Shown one piece after another: positions 50,648 through 63,604 of a DNA stretch of 64,000 bases. Source of the stretch: Geosiphon pyriformis. Lineage: Eukaryota > Glomeromycota > Glomeromycetes > Archaeosporales > Geosiphonaceae. The notes under the pieces were generated by a model that saw nothing but the letters and a program-made list of their open reading frames with translations, searched no databases and was not told the origin of the DNA. The translations under genes were made by a program, and so were the position numbers. The stretch lies in NCBI GenBank assembly GCA_016748015.1, contig JAAOMT010000479.1, positions 722,888 to 786,887 on the forward strand. The letters are read 5' to 3'. The stretch's first letter is position 1, and each line of letters begins with the position of its first letter.

Positions 50648-53600
50648 TTAATCAAAACAATTTTCTCCTTGAGTTTCATGGTTGTTGCCCCACCATTCCG
50701 GGAAATTTAACTGTATTTTTTCAGAAAGTATTAAATAAAAAAAAATAAATTATATTATTTTTTTTTGATTTAATGAATCGTGCAAAGAAAAGAAAAAAAG
50801 TTATTCGTACCATTTCAAGTCCGGAAAAACATAAAAATATTACAATCATTGTTATCTGCGTACCACTATCCAAAGCAGCTGATAATAAATAATTATATCT
50901 GCAAAAAAAAAAAAAATTCAGAATATTTATCACAAGGTTCCGATCTTTAAAAGATATTCATGTTTTACACTCACCTATTAAACCATGCTTTTCTATATCG
51001 TAAAATCCAAAACTGGCTCAAAAAGCTTGCAATAAATCCCACTGCAATGAAATTTGTAGAATACTCTGGTAGCACTTGAAGACCAGCAAAAATTATTGGT
51101 GCATTAATGTAATTAAATTTTCGAGTTGGAAATTTTCGATGTAGAAAGTAAAAAGGGAATGGAGCCAAGAAACCGAACAAAAAGCCCCAAAGAAGTGGAT
51201 GGTATGGTGAAAATTTCCCTGAATTTAGTTTTAGCAATCATAAAATTTTGGGGTTTAGATTGAAGTAAAAGAATAAAAATAAATTTGGAGCTTAAAAGTA
51301 AATTAAAATACCAAAAATTCTTGCTGGACCGACCAATCCGTATAATATTGTCGCGCTATTGAAAACTTGTGAATTTGTCCCCGACCACTTGGATAAGCAA
51401 ATTAATTCTAAATGAGCTAATGATTCAAATTTCAAATTCTTTATTGAAAAATACGTACTTGACCAGTTGGATCAAGTTTTGTACCATCCAAATATTGTCT
51501 TTTGTTTCCAATTATGATTTTCATTGTCCCAAAATTAATGAACATGGCAACAAATGTTCCCCACATTTGAGACAAGAACATGGCTTTTGGGGGAATCTTC
51601 ATGTAATGACCTGTAGTAAAAAGTAAAACCATTGAATATTTTTTACTTTGATATGAAAAAATTAAAATAATTAGAAATATATGATTTTACCAAGTTTCAA
51701 ATCTGACAATAAATCAAGACATTGGTGCAGGGAACAAGTACCATAGGCTTTAAAATAAGCATTGGCAAGCGGGCGTCCAGGTAAGATATATCTTGAAATA
51801 AAAAACATAAATCTTAGGCCAGATTTATCTTTATAATAAGTAGGATTTATTTATTTTTAGAATACCCGCAAAGAATTTCGGCAATGACATTACTTCCAAT
51901 CGAAGCATTTCCTATAGCTCTTAAGATGGCTTTTTATATTTTAAAGAAAAAGATATCAAAAATTAAAAAATCTAAAAGATGAGATAAAACTTTAATGTTG
52001 ACTTAATTTACCAAGAGGCAAAGCCATAGTTGCAGCCAAACCAATGGCTATAAAGATGGACCACCATGGGAGATAATCTGCCCCGTCAATAGGCCCCATC
52101 AACAAGATGATAGCTAGGGTTACCGTAAACAAAATCCCGTACCACCAGTCCGGAACATCTTTTATTTGTAATTAAAATGATATTTAAAAATTTGTGAAAC
52201 GCCCTTTAAAAATATTTTTCAAAAAAATAACAACAACCCCAAAATACCTTCATAAATTCTCATCTTTCTTGCATGAATATCATCATCCTTGCTTTCCGTC
52301 GTTACTTTAAGTTGCCAAATCTCTTTGCCATGAAATAGGATCATATGGCTTATTACACTTGAAAATGCAGCGAACGCATAAAAGTAAAATGAAGCAAATG
52401 TGATAGATATATGTATTGGTCCAGCTTCTTCATAGGCGGTTGCATTGAGAGCATTAGTATTTGGATCTATTATGGCTGTTTGATCGTATCTTATGTTTAT
52501 AAACGGAATGATTATTTTATAAATCTTTAAAACACTATTTCAAAGATTGGGTCATCCAGAAAACAAACCTCTGTCCATTTTTGTTCAAAATATAAGTTGA
52601 ACGGAAAGGAAACTTTTGGGCATCTCTATTTCAAGAAAATTGAGTGAAATTTCAACATCTCAAGGAAAAAAAGCATAGAAATTTCTAAAAAAAACTTACA
52701 AAAAGTTCAATTGATATAATATCGGGCTAATAATCCAAGCACTCAAAGCTGCTCCACATAAGTAGTTCATGTTTGCCCACCTAGATATAATTTTTATTAG
52801 GTCTGCCTTGTTGGAATTCATTATAAATTTTTTATTATTGACAAATTAAAATACCACGGAGTAACCATTGGGCCAGAGAAAGAGATAAAATTCCAATCTA
52901 AAGAGAAATTTAAAATGCCAGCTCCTTGATAACCACTCCCAAGTCTCTTTATGGTTGAACCTCGTCCTGCTAAACAAAGAAATGCCATGCTGGAAAGCCA
53001 AGGAAAGAAGTATTGCGGAAGAAATTGCCAACAAAATATTAGAAAAAATCCAATCAAAAAGAATTTGTTATTTTGACGTGATACTTTTTCATTGGTATGG
53101 AGTGTTACAAATAATGTGGTGAATGAAAGTACACGTGGCCAAATCATGTTCCTGGGTTGAACAAGATCTAAAGAGAATAAAAACTTTTTTGAATTGATAA
53201 ATGAAATTATAATCGTGTGAAGCATATAATGAATAAATAATAAATAAATTTTCTTTTGATTGATCACTTGCATTTCCTAAGAAATCCTGCCAATCCATAT
53301 GCCAACATTTGGGTAGTTAAAAGCAACAAAATACCACTTAACCATTCAGCTTGAATTTTATAAAAAAGTTCTTGTATAGCAAAAACTTTCTTTTATAAAA
53401 AAAAAAAAAGATGCATCAAAGAAACTTATTAGGTATGAGAGACATTATATTCCAAAGTTTTACCGTAGTGTTTGCTATAGTAGCCCCCGAGCTTACAGCA
53501 ACTACTATACAAACATGCTCTTTTATGTTGAAAGGACCTGAAAAAATTTAGTTTCAGTATTTTAAAGATTACAAAAAAGTAGTAGAAAAAACAGATTCAA

Positions 53601-54238
53601 TTAAGTTTTTGAAATTTTTGTGTTTACCAGGATTTAAACTGAAATACCCTCTCCAAACTTGAAATTTTCTTTTTGGTAAAACTTTAGCAAGCCATCTTCC
53701 AATTAAATTGGTTATTAATAGGGTAAAAAAAGTGGAGAAAACTGGACTTGCTGACCGAAAATTATCCATCTCGCAAATAACAGCGGCTAAAATAGCAAAC
53801 AACTACAAAAAATAAAGATGTTAGGATTTAAAGAAAAATTTTATTTCAAAAGTTAGTAACTAACAATGAAATAACTTACTGCGCTCAGAATCCAAAATCT
53901 AAATGTTATACATTGTAAAGAGGTATCATCTTCTATGCTGACTGCCTGATAATTTGCTCAATTGAAATTTTGATATTTTTACAAAAATAATTTAAAATTC
54001 AATGAGTATTTCCCTTAAAACTTACGGCAGCAATTATAGGAATTGAGAAGTTTTCATCTTTTTTATCATCAAAATTTGAAAGTTGCTCTTCTTTCTTAAC
54101 TTTCTGGTCGTATTCTAAAAACTCTTGGGTAATCACACTTTTTTGAGAAAAATCTAATTTATGTTTCCTTGAATTTTTATTAAAGATTGCAAAAGATATA
54201 GGGACGAGAATATTCTGAAAGTTCGATTTCTTTTCCAT
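50648..54238 (-). CDS. Oligopeptide transporter (OPT family), copy B
   Basis: Seventeen exons, 757 aa: 54238-54026, 53945-53880, 53802-53628, 53537-53464, 53389-53272, 53167-52855, 52780-52700, 52625-52569, 52489-52248, 52158-52012, 51929-51866, 51791-51691, 51610-51459, 51387-51312, 51218-50975, 50898-50811 and 50710-50648. Exon phases are the same as in copy A and most lengths are identical. Motifs: NPGPFNIKEH, FPWLSSMAFLCLAG, LNFSLDWN, DDIHARKMRIYEDVPDWWY, LPWWS, GYILPGRPLANAYFKAYG, LKLGHYMKIPPK, SQMWGT, YNYLLSAALDSGTQ and PEWWGNN. Exon 1 is hydrophilic and ends IPIIAA, like the IPAVAA of copies A and C. Intron 5 has a GC donor with ideal context (AAAT|GCAAGT). Same substrate class as copy A. 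The loop after NPGPFN and the exon 10-11 region differ most, so specificity may differ (inference). Confidence 0.95.
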
Positions 54239-54960
54239 TTTCTAAAGACCATATGATATTCAAAAACCACGTTTAGATTGCTTAATGGAACTGATTATTT
54301 ATAAATTTGACGGAAACCTTTTGGATTTTCTAATCTCAAATTATAAGTTTTAAAACAAAAAGAAAAAAATTGAAGGTCTTTCTTATTATAAAATCCATTT
54401 GTCAGATTTTTAATGATTTCGAAACTCTTTAAAAGCGAAACAAAGACTAAATATCTTCGGATAAATGCTTTTTACAATCAAATTTCACGCGTCTACCCAA
54501 AAGATAGATCAACCCGTGAAATATTTTAATGATTGACCAAATTCGTGCAGAGATTAGATGATCTGCATAAAGAGTGTTGAGTTTTGATTATATTTTGTAT
54601 ACGATTATTATAAATTTGATTTTAAAGATCAAAATTTCCCAATAATTATTGTGTATTCAATAAAATAAATGAATAATTTCTCATAGATCTCATTAAAAAA
54701 GTGCTAAACACTTATTTTAGCTGGCTTTTCTAAATGATTAAACTAATTCACATTTCTAGTCACCTGCAGTTTTTCAAGCTCGTCCGACGTAATTTTTTAT
54801 ACCAATGTCTAGAGTATTATTTAAAAAGTCTTCCGAAGAAAATTGTTTTATTGTAACTAATCTATTAAATCTTCAAGAAATTAGCTCACAATTAAAAATA
54901 AAATTATCTTAATGATTAAATACAAAATTAAAAGTTTCAAATCCTAGCAATATGTAACTA
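54239..54960. promoter_or_regulatory. Spacer between OPT copies B and C
   Basis: 722 bp between the 3' end of copy C and the start codon of copy B, both on minus. It should hold copy B's promoter and copy C's terminator. AT-rich; nothing specific recognised. Confidence 0.4.
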
Positions 54961-57900
54961 TCATATCGTTGGTCCAAAGCATCGTTCTCCTTGTGTCTCA
55001 TAATTATTACCCCACCATTCGGGAAAATCAATCTAAGTATACAAAGCAACGATTAAAGCCAAAAGTATTACACAATTTAAACCATAGAAAAAGTTGCCAG
55101 ATTTCGTACCTTTATCATTCCAGCAAAGCATAAAAATATTAGAAACGTTGCTGTTTGGCTGCCAGAATCTAGCGCGGCTGATACCACGTAATTGTATCTG
55201 ATGAAATCCAAAAGAGCGTTTGAAAAAAAGTTGATCCAATTATATATATTTTACATAAATCAGAATCCCTTACTTTTTGAACCAAGCTGTTTTGTAACGT
55301 AAAGCCCAAAACTGGCTTAGGGCGCTTACAATAAACGCCATAACAATTGAATTTGGATAACTAAGTGGAAAGATACAGAGTGAGCTGAATATCAAAGGTG
55401 CGTTGATGAAATTAAATTTCGCCTTTGGAAATCGCCGATGTAGGAAATATATAGGGATTGGCACCAAAACTCCCACAGCGAAGCCCCATAGTAATGGATG
55501 GTAAATTGATTTAGATCCTACAAAATTTTGTATCAAAGAATTATAATGAATTTAAAGAGACATCTCAATAAATAAGCAGTTTAAATACCAAAGGTTTCTC
55601 CAGGTCCAACCAGCCCCCAGATTATGGTAGCGGAATTTATAAGTTGAACGATGGAACCCGACCACTAAAAATTGAGCCCCACAAAATTAAGCCAACAGAT
55701 TAAGCATCAGAATAAGAATAAAAATTCAAGTTAGACTCGGTCTTACTTGACCAGTCGGATCATATTCTGTTCCGTCCAAATAACTTCTTTCAGCATTAAT
55801 AATCATTTTCAAGGCAATTAAATGGGTAAATGTGGCCACAAATGTTCCCCAAATTTGAGAAAAAAGTAAGGCTCTTGGTGGAATTTTCATGTAGTGCCCT
55901 TTAATGATGGGGATTATGAGATAATGTTATAAGAAGACATGTGGTGGAAAATTTGATTATCAAACATAAATCTTACCTAGTTTAAGATGCTTTAATAAAA
56001 CTATACATTGATATAAACCCATTACACAATAAGTTGTGAAAAAGGCATTTGCGATAGGACGACCTGGGAAAAGGTAGCTAAAATTTTTTTTTTAGCATAT
56101 CTTATAATGCAAACTTCAATTACTTTATATTTGAAACTAACCCACATATCAACTCAGATATTATACCAACACTAAGAGTGACACTTGAGATTGCTGAAAT
56201 TATTCCTAAAAAAAAAATAGAATGAAAAACATTAGAATATTGGGACTTTTTTAGAGAGAAAGTTTGGAGATATCATAAGAAAAAGTAATTGATTACCGAC
56301 AGGTAGGACAACAATTAGTGCAATTCCAATTGACAAAAGCATAGCCCACCAAGGTAAATTAACATCATCTAAATATCCCATCATTACACTGATAGCAAGC
56401 ATCGAGAAAAATATCAGGCTATAACACCAGTTCGGAACCTCTGAGAGTAAAATTATGGTTCATTAATAAGTTTATAAATGTGAATTATTATTAGCCAGAA
56501 AAAAGTTTGGTCTTTCATGTAATGATACCTTGGTATTTTCTAATCATTTTTGTATGGATATCTTCATTCTCTTCACGGCTTGCTTTGAACCTTTGATAAA
56601 CATCTTTACCATGGAAAAGAGCAACATGACTTATGGCAGCTGTGAACGCAGCAAATGTGTAGAAATAATACATTGCAAATGTAGTTGATACGTAAACTGG
56701 GCCCTGTTCTTCGTAGGCAGTCACATTTAAGAACATTGTGTTGCTGTCAATAATCAGCGTTTGATTGTATCTTAATAACATAAATTTTCGATTAGAAGAT
56801 GGAAATGGGTGACTTTATAAAACAGGTCATAAAAATCTACCGTGTTCCATCCTTTGTGAGCGTATTACTAGATCGAAATGGAAAGCTTTGTGCATTTCTT
56901 TACAAGAAAAGCAAATTAAAAATATATCAAGTTTGATAAGGAACCAAGATTTCTTGATAAACTTACAACACATTGTAATAATACATGAGGGGTGCTATGA
57001 TCCAAGCTGCGATTAACCCACATCCTATTCGAATTACGCTCACCCACCTAATAGACAGAGTGGTGGTTTAGATATATTTTAGGAAATCATGAACTCTACA
57101 AGCAAAAAATAGACCTACAAAGGAGTAATCATTGGATTGTAATGCGAAATGGTATTCCAATCTAATGTGAATGACAAGATTCCAGATCCCCGATAAGCAC
57201 TTCCAAGAAGTTTGGTTGTCGAGCTATTTCCAGCAAAGCAGAGCAATGCCATACTCGTGAGCCATGGAAACATATATTGCGGAAGAAATTGCCATAATAG
57301 TATGATGGAAAATACAATGGAAAAGAGACGTGATCTATCCTTTGCTTCTTTCACATTTTCATGTAATGAGCTGAAGAGTGACGTTAAAGCTAAATTTTCT
57401 GGCCAAATCATGTTTGCCGGATAAACAAGACCTATTTCGATGTTAAATTAGTAAGAATTTGATATTAAAAAAAGGAATCTCACAATCTCACATTTTCGAA
57501 GAAAACCAGCAATTCCATAGCCCAGCATATTGGTGCTGATAATAAATAAAATTCCGGATACCCATGACACCTTTCTATCAAAAAAAAGTTCTTGAATTGC
57601 TATTATTTGCTTTTTTTCAAGTATAAATTATTGAAAGTAATGAGTGATTGGATAACTTGAGTGCAAAAAATACAACAACCAAATGCAAGTTAATTAGGTT
57701 TACCCCAGGATATACACCAGAACTTGAGGAACTAGCTGCAACAACTATACACACATTTTCTTTGATATTAAAAGGGCCTAGATTTTCAAACATGTTAATG
57801 GTAAAAGCGAATCATTATAAATACATTAATAAATCATTAATTCTTTTTCATACCTGGATTCAAGCTAAACTCACAGTTTCTAATTCGATATTTACGTGTT

Positions 57901-58587
57901 GGTAAAGCGCTTGCCATCCATTTACCGATTATGAAAGACCCCAATAATGTGAAATAAAGGGAGAATAGTGCCCTATTCGTGCGAAAAACGTAGATTTCTT
58001 GAAGGAAAGACCCCAAAGCAGAGAAAAACTAGTAAATAGATTTCTTGGATTATTAGAAACAATAATTAATGAATGAATATTTAATTACTCAATTTGAAAA
58101 ATAAAAGATTTATCTACCGTGCTTAAAACCCAAAATCGAAAGGTTATTGAAGGTAGAGTCGGATCATCTTTTAAGCTCACCGTCTGCGTTGAATGAAATA
58201 TTTCATTCTTCTTAATTTGTTTCTATCTATCTATTAGAAATCAGATAAAGTAAAACTTACAGCAGCAACTGCGGGAATTGGAGAGTTTTCCTCTTCCTCT
58301 TCTTTGAATTTTTTTCTTTCCAAATTCAATATGCCCTTCTCGTCGAGCTCTTTTTCTGGGGTGAACTTTGAACGTTTTTCATCGACATGATGATCATTAT
58401 TATTAATGAAGATTTGATTTTTTTTAATCAGTTCTTTATCGAGATAATTAGGCTTTATACTTTTCCCCTCTTTTTCTCGCTTCATGCAAGTGAAGAGCGC
58501 TTTGAGGGTCATACATATTGAAAAAAAATTTGCTAATAGGAAGGAATGATTTGGAACTTTTTTTGCAAGCGTTTTTGAATTATCCAT
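54961..58587 (-). CDS. Oligopeptide transporter (OPT family), copy C
   Basis: Seventeen exons, 797 aa: 58587-58261, 58183-58118, 58028-57854, 57777-57704, 57609-57492, 57431-57119, 57047-56967, 56897-56841, 56770-56529, 56440-56297, 56205-56142, 56077-55977, 55898-55747, 55664-55589, 55517-55274, 55197-55110 and 55032-54961. All introns have GT donors. Motifs: NPGPFNIKEN, NMIWPENLALTSLFSSLH, FPWLTSMALLCFAG, LSFTLDWN, EDIHTKMIRKYQEVPNWCY, LPWWA, GYLFPGRPIANAFF, LKLGHYMKIPPR, SQIWGT, YNYVVSAALDSGSQ and PEWWGNN. Exon 1 is the longest of the three (109 codons). It has a hydrophobic stretch near residues 16-35 (FLLANFFSICMTLKALFTCM) missing from A and B. The start is the first true ATG, two codons after a TTA-CTT-GCT lead-in. 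Same expected role: peptide uptake at the plasma membrane. Confidence 0.95.
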
Positions 58588-59721
58588 AGCAAGTAACAAG
58601 TAAGATTCTTTTTTTATAAAAGTGTTTTTTTGAATTGACTTTAGATATTGACCCTTATATAAAACACAATTTTGGTTTGAAAATTTAGTTTCCTTCTATT
58701 CGCACTCTTTACAACAGTTGAGTTGCGATAACTGGGATTTACCAAGATAGGGTAAAATCAGGATATTTTATTTTGAGTTAGTAATCCATTATTATTCTCG
58801 AGTCGAATGAAAATTTAGAACTGCTTTTAAGATGACAAAAATATTATCTTTTAATATTTACAATCCCACGTTCTTAAGGCCAATCGATCTTCAAAAGGAC
58901 GAGTGGGGACTATCACAAATATTTTGAATAGTTGAATACCCATTTATCCGACTTCAATGGAGTAAGTAAAGAAATAGTTTTAAATATATATATATTCTAC
59001 CGTGGATTTTGTTTCGCTTGTAAACAATCGAGGTGATTCTCGGAGTAAACTCACGTGGAATTGTTTAATTTCCGTATTGTAAATATGTGATCAAAGTAAT
59101 TAGTGAAACCGGGTTGATTGTATTCCCACTTTACGAGCATTAACTGAATCTGATCACAAGGTTTTGGATATGAGCAAAATATTGAGGTAGATTGAAACAA
59201 GGGATATAATTTTTTTATTTTGAATATATCTAATATATGTATTTCGAGGAGACAGAAGCAAACATAGATTTGATTTAACTCAAAAAACACGCTTGATTTT
59301 CGATTAATTTAATTTTTTTTTATTTTGTAGGTGTATTAAACGAAAAAACAGTCCTCATTGTCATTTCTCAAAGGAAGAAGCTAAAAAACTTTAAATTGAT
59401 CGGCGATTTGGAAGTTGTACACCATTGCATATTTTTTTTTTTTTTTGATAATCCGATCTCAAAAATTTTCGAATTTTTAATTGACCAATTATAATCAAAA
59501 AAGTTGATGAATGGTAAAGATTATAGGAATACATTAAAACTGGTATAATTAAAATATCTTAAAGACTGTTGTTCAGATTGCAATGCGCCATCACGCAATC
59601 ATAATTTTATCAATTGATCATCAAAATGACATTACTAAAAATTGAAACCATTGTTTCCCATTACTTGTTGATAATTTATATATCGATAAAATCAAATTTC
59701 TACCTTTAACAGAGCAGTAAA
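58588..59721. promoter_or_regulatory. Region between OPT copy C and the tRNA gene
   Basis: 1.1 kb of AT-rich DNA. The right-hand neighbour of copy C's start codon should be its promoter. A 14-T run lies near 59431-59446. The short frame at 59290-59051 has no recognisable features. Confidence 0.35.
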
Positions 59722-59794
59722 GGCTCACTGGCCTAATGGATAAGGCATCGGACTTCTAATCCGGGGATTGTGGGTTCAAGTCCCACGTGAGTCA
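59722..59794 (+). tRNA. tRNA-Arg (anticodon UCU)
   Basis: A 73-nt cloverleaf with no intron. The acceptor stem GGCTCAC pairs with GTGAGTC (one G-U). The D stem is GCC/GGC. The anticodon stem TCGGA/TCCGG encloses loop CTTCTAA, anticodon TCT, which reads AGA (Arg). The T arm is GTGGG-TTCAAGT-CCCAC. Internal pol III promoter boxes are intact (A box near TGGCCTAATGG, B box GGTTCAAGTCC). CCA is not encoded, as usual in eukaryotes. Confidence 0.96.
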
Positions 59795-59799
59795 TCGTC

Positions 59800-59804
59800 T
59801 TTTT
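59800..59804 (+). terminator. RNA polymerase III T-run terminator
   Basis: Five T residues starting six bases after the tRNA discriminator base, the usual pol III stop signal. Confidence 0.8.
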
Positions 59805-61604
59805 GTATGTGAAATATTAAAGAAGAGATTAAAAAGATGAGAATATAAAAGAAAAAGATATTTATGTTAAACTAATAAAAGAATTTCAGTTTTTAATGGA
59901 ATGAAGTATATAATTGTTTTTTTTTTTTTTTTTTTGCAGTTTCTTCCATTTTTAGCCCTATAAAATACATTTTTGGATCATGTGAATAATTTATTTAAAT
60001 CAAAGAAATTTATTATTTAGCCTAGAAAAAAATATATTTGAGCATACATTTCTTGGTGAAATTTAGTTTAAAAACGAAAAAAAAAAATCCCAAACATTTG
60101 GAATATCAAATTTATTTCCAAAATCAATTAATAAAAATTCAGAAAAGATGACCCTATTTAGCTATTATTTTTAATTTAAAATTAAAATCATTGAGCCTAA
60201 ACAATAATAAGGAATTAATAAAATTTTATTATTTTCTCGAGTTGAACCCCCTCTTTTACTTAAGAAGTGGTTGGTTTCTTGATTAAAAAATGGTTGAATC
60301 AGATTTAATCTAAAAAATTGAACAAAATAAACTATACTAGTTGAGTTTTTAATATTTTTAATATAATTTAGTCTTGAATTCATGACCAATTACGTTTTCG
60401 AACTAGATTTTGAACTAGATTTTGATCTAGATTTGAATTACGATTTCCATTTTAAATAAAAAAACTGATAAAAATATTTTGGAATTATAACGATCATTGA
60501 AAAATTTGAAGTTTTTTTTTTTTTATAAAGATTTATAAAAAATTTTCCGAATATGTATTTTGATTTTGAAAATTTTCAAGAGCCGATATCAGTTTGAGTT
60601 GATTTAAATTTTTCCGATTTAATTTTGTTATTAATGAATTTTTTTGGTCAAGAATTTTATTATTATTTATATATATTTACATTTTGAAGTAAAATTTTTT
60701 AAGTTTTGATAATTACTTAAACCAAATACATGTACTTTTTAGGTAGATAAGTTTACTTTGTAATATTTGCAATATGTAAATCATATATTTTATTAAGAGC
60801 TCTATCGAAAAAAATATTTAATTATTTTATCAAAAATTATTAATAATCAGTTAAACTATAAAAGTAAATTTGTAAAAAAAAACATAATTTTTTGGTAAGC
60901 GTAAATATGCGTCACATTTTAGAATTTTTTTTTTTATATAAAAATCTAATGATTTTCTAGAATTGTGTAAGATGTACTGATAAAAATATATTTTTGATCA
61001 TTTTCGTGATCGTAAGAAAGTGATTGGGAATCTTCTAAAGAGATCTAAATGGACTGTTAAAAAACAAATATATTTATCAATTGATTTGTCAGACTTTTGT
61101 TGTTTCAAAAGAAAAGAAAAAATTGAACATGAAAAGAAAATTTTTTTACTCAGTTTCTTTAATAAGAAGTGTGTACTGTTGAGTTTAATCAAAAACCAAA
61201 GATATACTCAATCAATAATGAATTTTGTACCTCTAAAAGTTCTTAAAAATATTGTTTGTCCGGGTAGAAAAATGGTTTGATAACGCAAGCTGTTTGTGAA
61301 ATACTACATGTTTGGATCGAGAAATTTCTGTGAAAGATTCGCTAAAATCCGGTACAAACAATTTTCTTTGGATTAATAATTAGTGTTGATGAATTTTCAA
61401 AAATAGATTAGTTTCACGGGAGGAAAATTTTTCCGAGATTTCCGAGTTTTTTGAAAAGTAAATTTTGCTATTAGATTTTAGGTTCACATTATGATAACGT
61501 ATATTTTTGAATCCCAATACTTTGGAAGAATTCTATTATTATTCAAAAAGATTTGGCTGAAAAACCAGATATCCGGGTTACTTTTCAAAATCGAGAATGG
61601 GTAA

Positions 61605-61648
61605 GGTAAAGGTAAAGGTAAAGGTAAAGGTAAAGGTAAAGGTAAAGG
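61605..61648. repeat. GGTAAA hexanucleotide repeat
   Basis: Seven copies of GGTAAA, preceded by a shorter GGGTAA unit. It is a non-coding simple repeat and does not match the common TTAGGG telomere unit. Confidence 0.93.
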
Positions 61649-63573
61649 ATAGAATTACTACGTGTTTGGATAGTGAGATAAATAATTTTGATGGAAATTC
61701 TGCATTAATAATATTTAGATGATTATGAAAAGAAAGATCTGTAAGTCGAATCATTTTCAAAATCCGAATCTGATTGAAATTGAAAAATACATTGTCAAAG
61801 CAAGAATATAAATTCAGACTCATAAAATTAACTTCATTTCTTTTAAAGGAGAATTGCAAAGATTTTGAGATAATTATTTATTGTGTAAAATTAGGTGATA
61901 AAAGAGAAGAATATTATGTTAAGAAAATCTTCATTTTTGTTGAGAAGGTGACATATCTATAAGGTTTCGAATATTTTTTATTTAGAGATCGAACCATAAC
62001 ATTATTATACCAAAATGTAAGATATTATTTCAAGTTTCTCTCAGTTGCATTCATTGATAATCTTTAATCATAAATAGGACAAGGAAATTTAATCTTAAAT
62101 CAAAGTATTCTAACAAGGACTCAATTTCCTTTGAATAAATTGAGCACATGAAAACTATTTAATTATCTAATAGGTATTAATTTTCAAAAAATTTCTTTGG
62201 ACAATAATTTATTATGAAAATTTACAATATTTCGTCAGAAATTCATAAAATCTATAGGTTTCACGAACAAAAAGAAATGATATTGAGAAAATAATTTTTT
62301 ATGAGATTTAACTAACCTCTATTTCATTCGAACTTTTTAAATACTTGATATTGACACCGCTCAAAATGAAAAAAAAAATCCATTTTAGAATGTGCTAAAA
62401 TATATTAGATGACAGTTTCGTCAAATGGTTACAGAAATATTTCACTTTTTTGTCGTCCCTTTTACCATTTGAAAACAGATGAGAGTTTAATTATGAAGGA
62501 TTTCAAAAGAAGCCAATAATTTTTTTATTATTCAATCCTAAATAAAATATATTCTCTTTTATTTAATGGTAAATTACTTATCCTAATTCCCAAAAATTTA
62601 TTATATTTTTAGAGTTTTTTGAGGATTAATTATTTTTACCTATATTTAAATAAAATATATATATATATATATAATTTACAACTTTTTATTAATGAGAATT
62701 TTTAGTACTAAAGGCAAATTATTGAGATTTAATACATTGGTGTTGTCAAGTTAGTTAATCCAAAAATAATGATCCTTTACAGATTAAATTTTTTGTAGAG
62801 TTACAAATTATCAAAGTAAAAGATCAGGTAATTTATTCTAATCAACCAAAATATTATTTTATTTCTGATATTTTATTTATTATGATAGAAAACCTCTTAT
62901 TTTCTATAAAATATGGTTAATATACCATATTTAATTTCTGAACCATTAAAAAGATTTTAATTTTCACAATATTTTATTGTTTCTAATTTTTGAAAAGAAA
63001 TGTTCATTAAATTAAAATTCAAACTCTCAAAATTTGAATTAGTTAAATTTTTAAAGATACCCAAATCAATTTTTTCAAAAAAGAAACCAGGTAAACAATT
63101 TTCATACCAGGTTCTCAATTTGAGCTTTTTAATTTTAAAAAAAAATTTTATAATAAAACTTTAAACTTTTGATTTCGTTAAAAAAAAAAAAAAAAACTTA
63201 ATTTCGAAAGGGTCTAAACTGTTTGAAAATGATTTTCATTAAGAGGGAGAATGATTCATATGTTTAGATTACTACATTTGACGATTTAATCTGCAAATTT
63301 TTAAGTGCTCAATATGAAATCAACGTGATTTCCATTACAAATTCCAGAATCTTTAAAAACAGGTTCTTTCTTTTAATATTTTAAAAAACTTATATATACA
63401 TTAAATAGATTAGAAAGATGGCTCGTGGTCTATATAACTCTTCTTTTCAGTTCCCTCGAGCTTTGAATTATAAATTTCAATTTTTTGGCGTACATGTTTG
63501 CATTCAGGCGTTTGAAAAATTTAGTTAGATGTAAAAGTTTTGCATTATTAGAAAAAAAAACTTTAACCATTTA

Positions 63574-63604
63574 ATGTGATGCAATGTGATGTAATGTGAT
63601 GTGA
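63574..63604. repeat. 10-bp tandem repeat (G-Y/C-AATGTGAT)
   Basis: Three copies of an AATGTGATGY unit in tandem, with one C/T difference, ending in GTGATGTGAG. Confidence 0.85.

Noticed and set aside
61605-61648. GGTAAA array as a telomere or interstitial telomeric repeat
   Set aside because: The unit is not TTAGGG or a known fungal telomere unit, and it has only seven copies in the interior of a scaffold.
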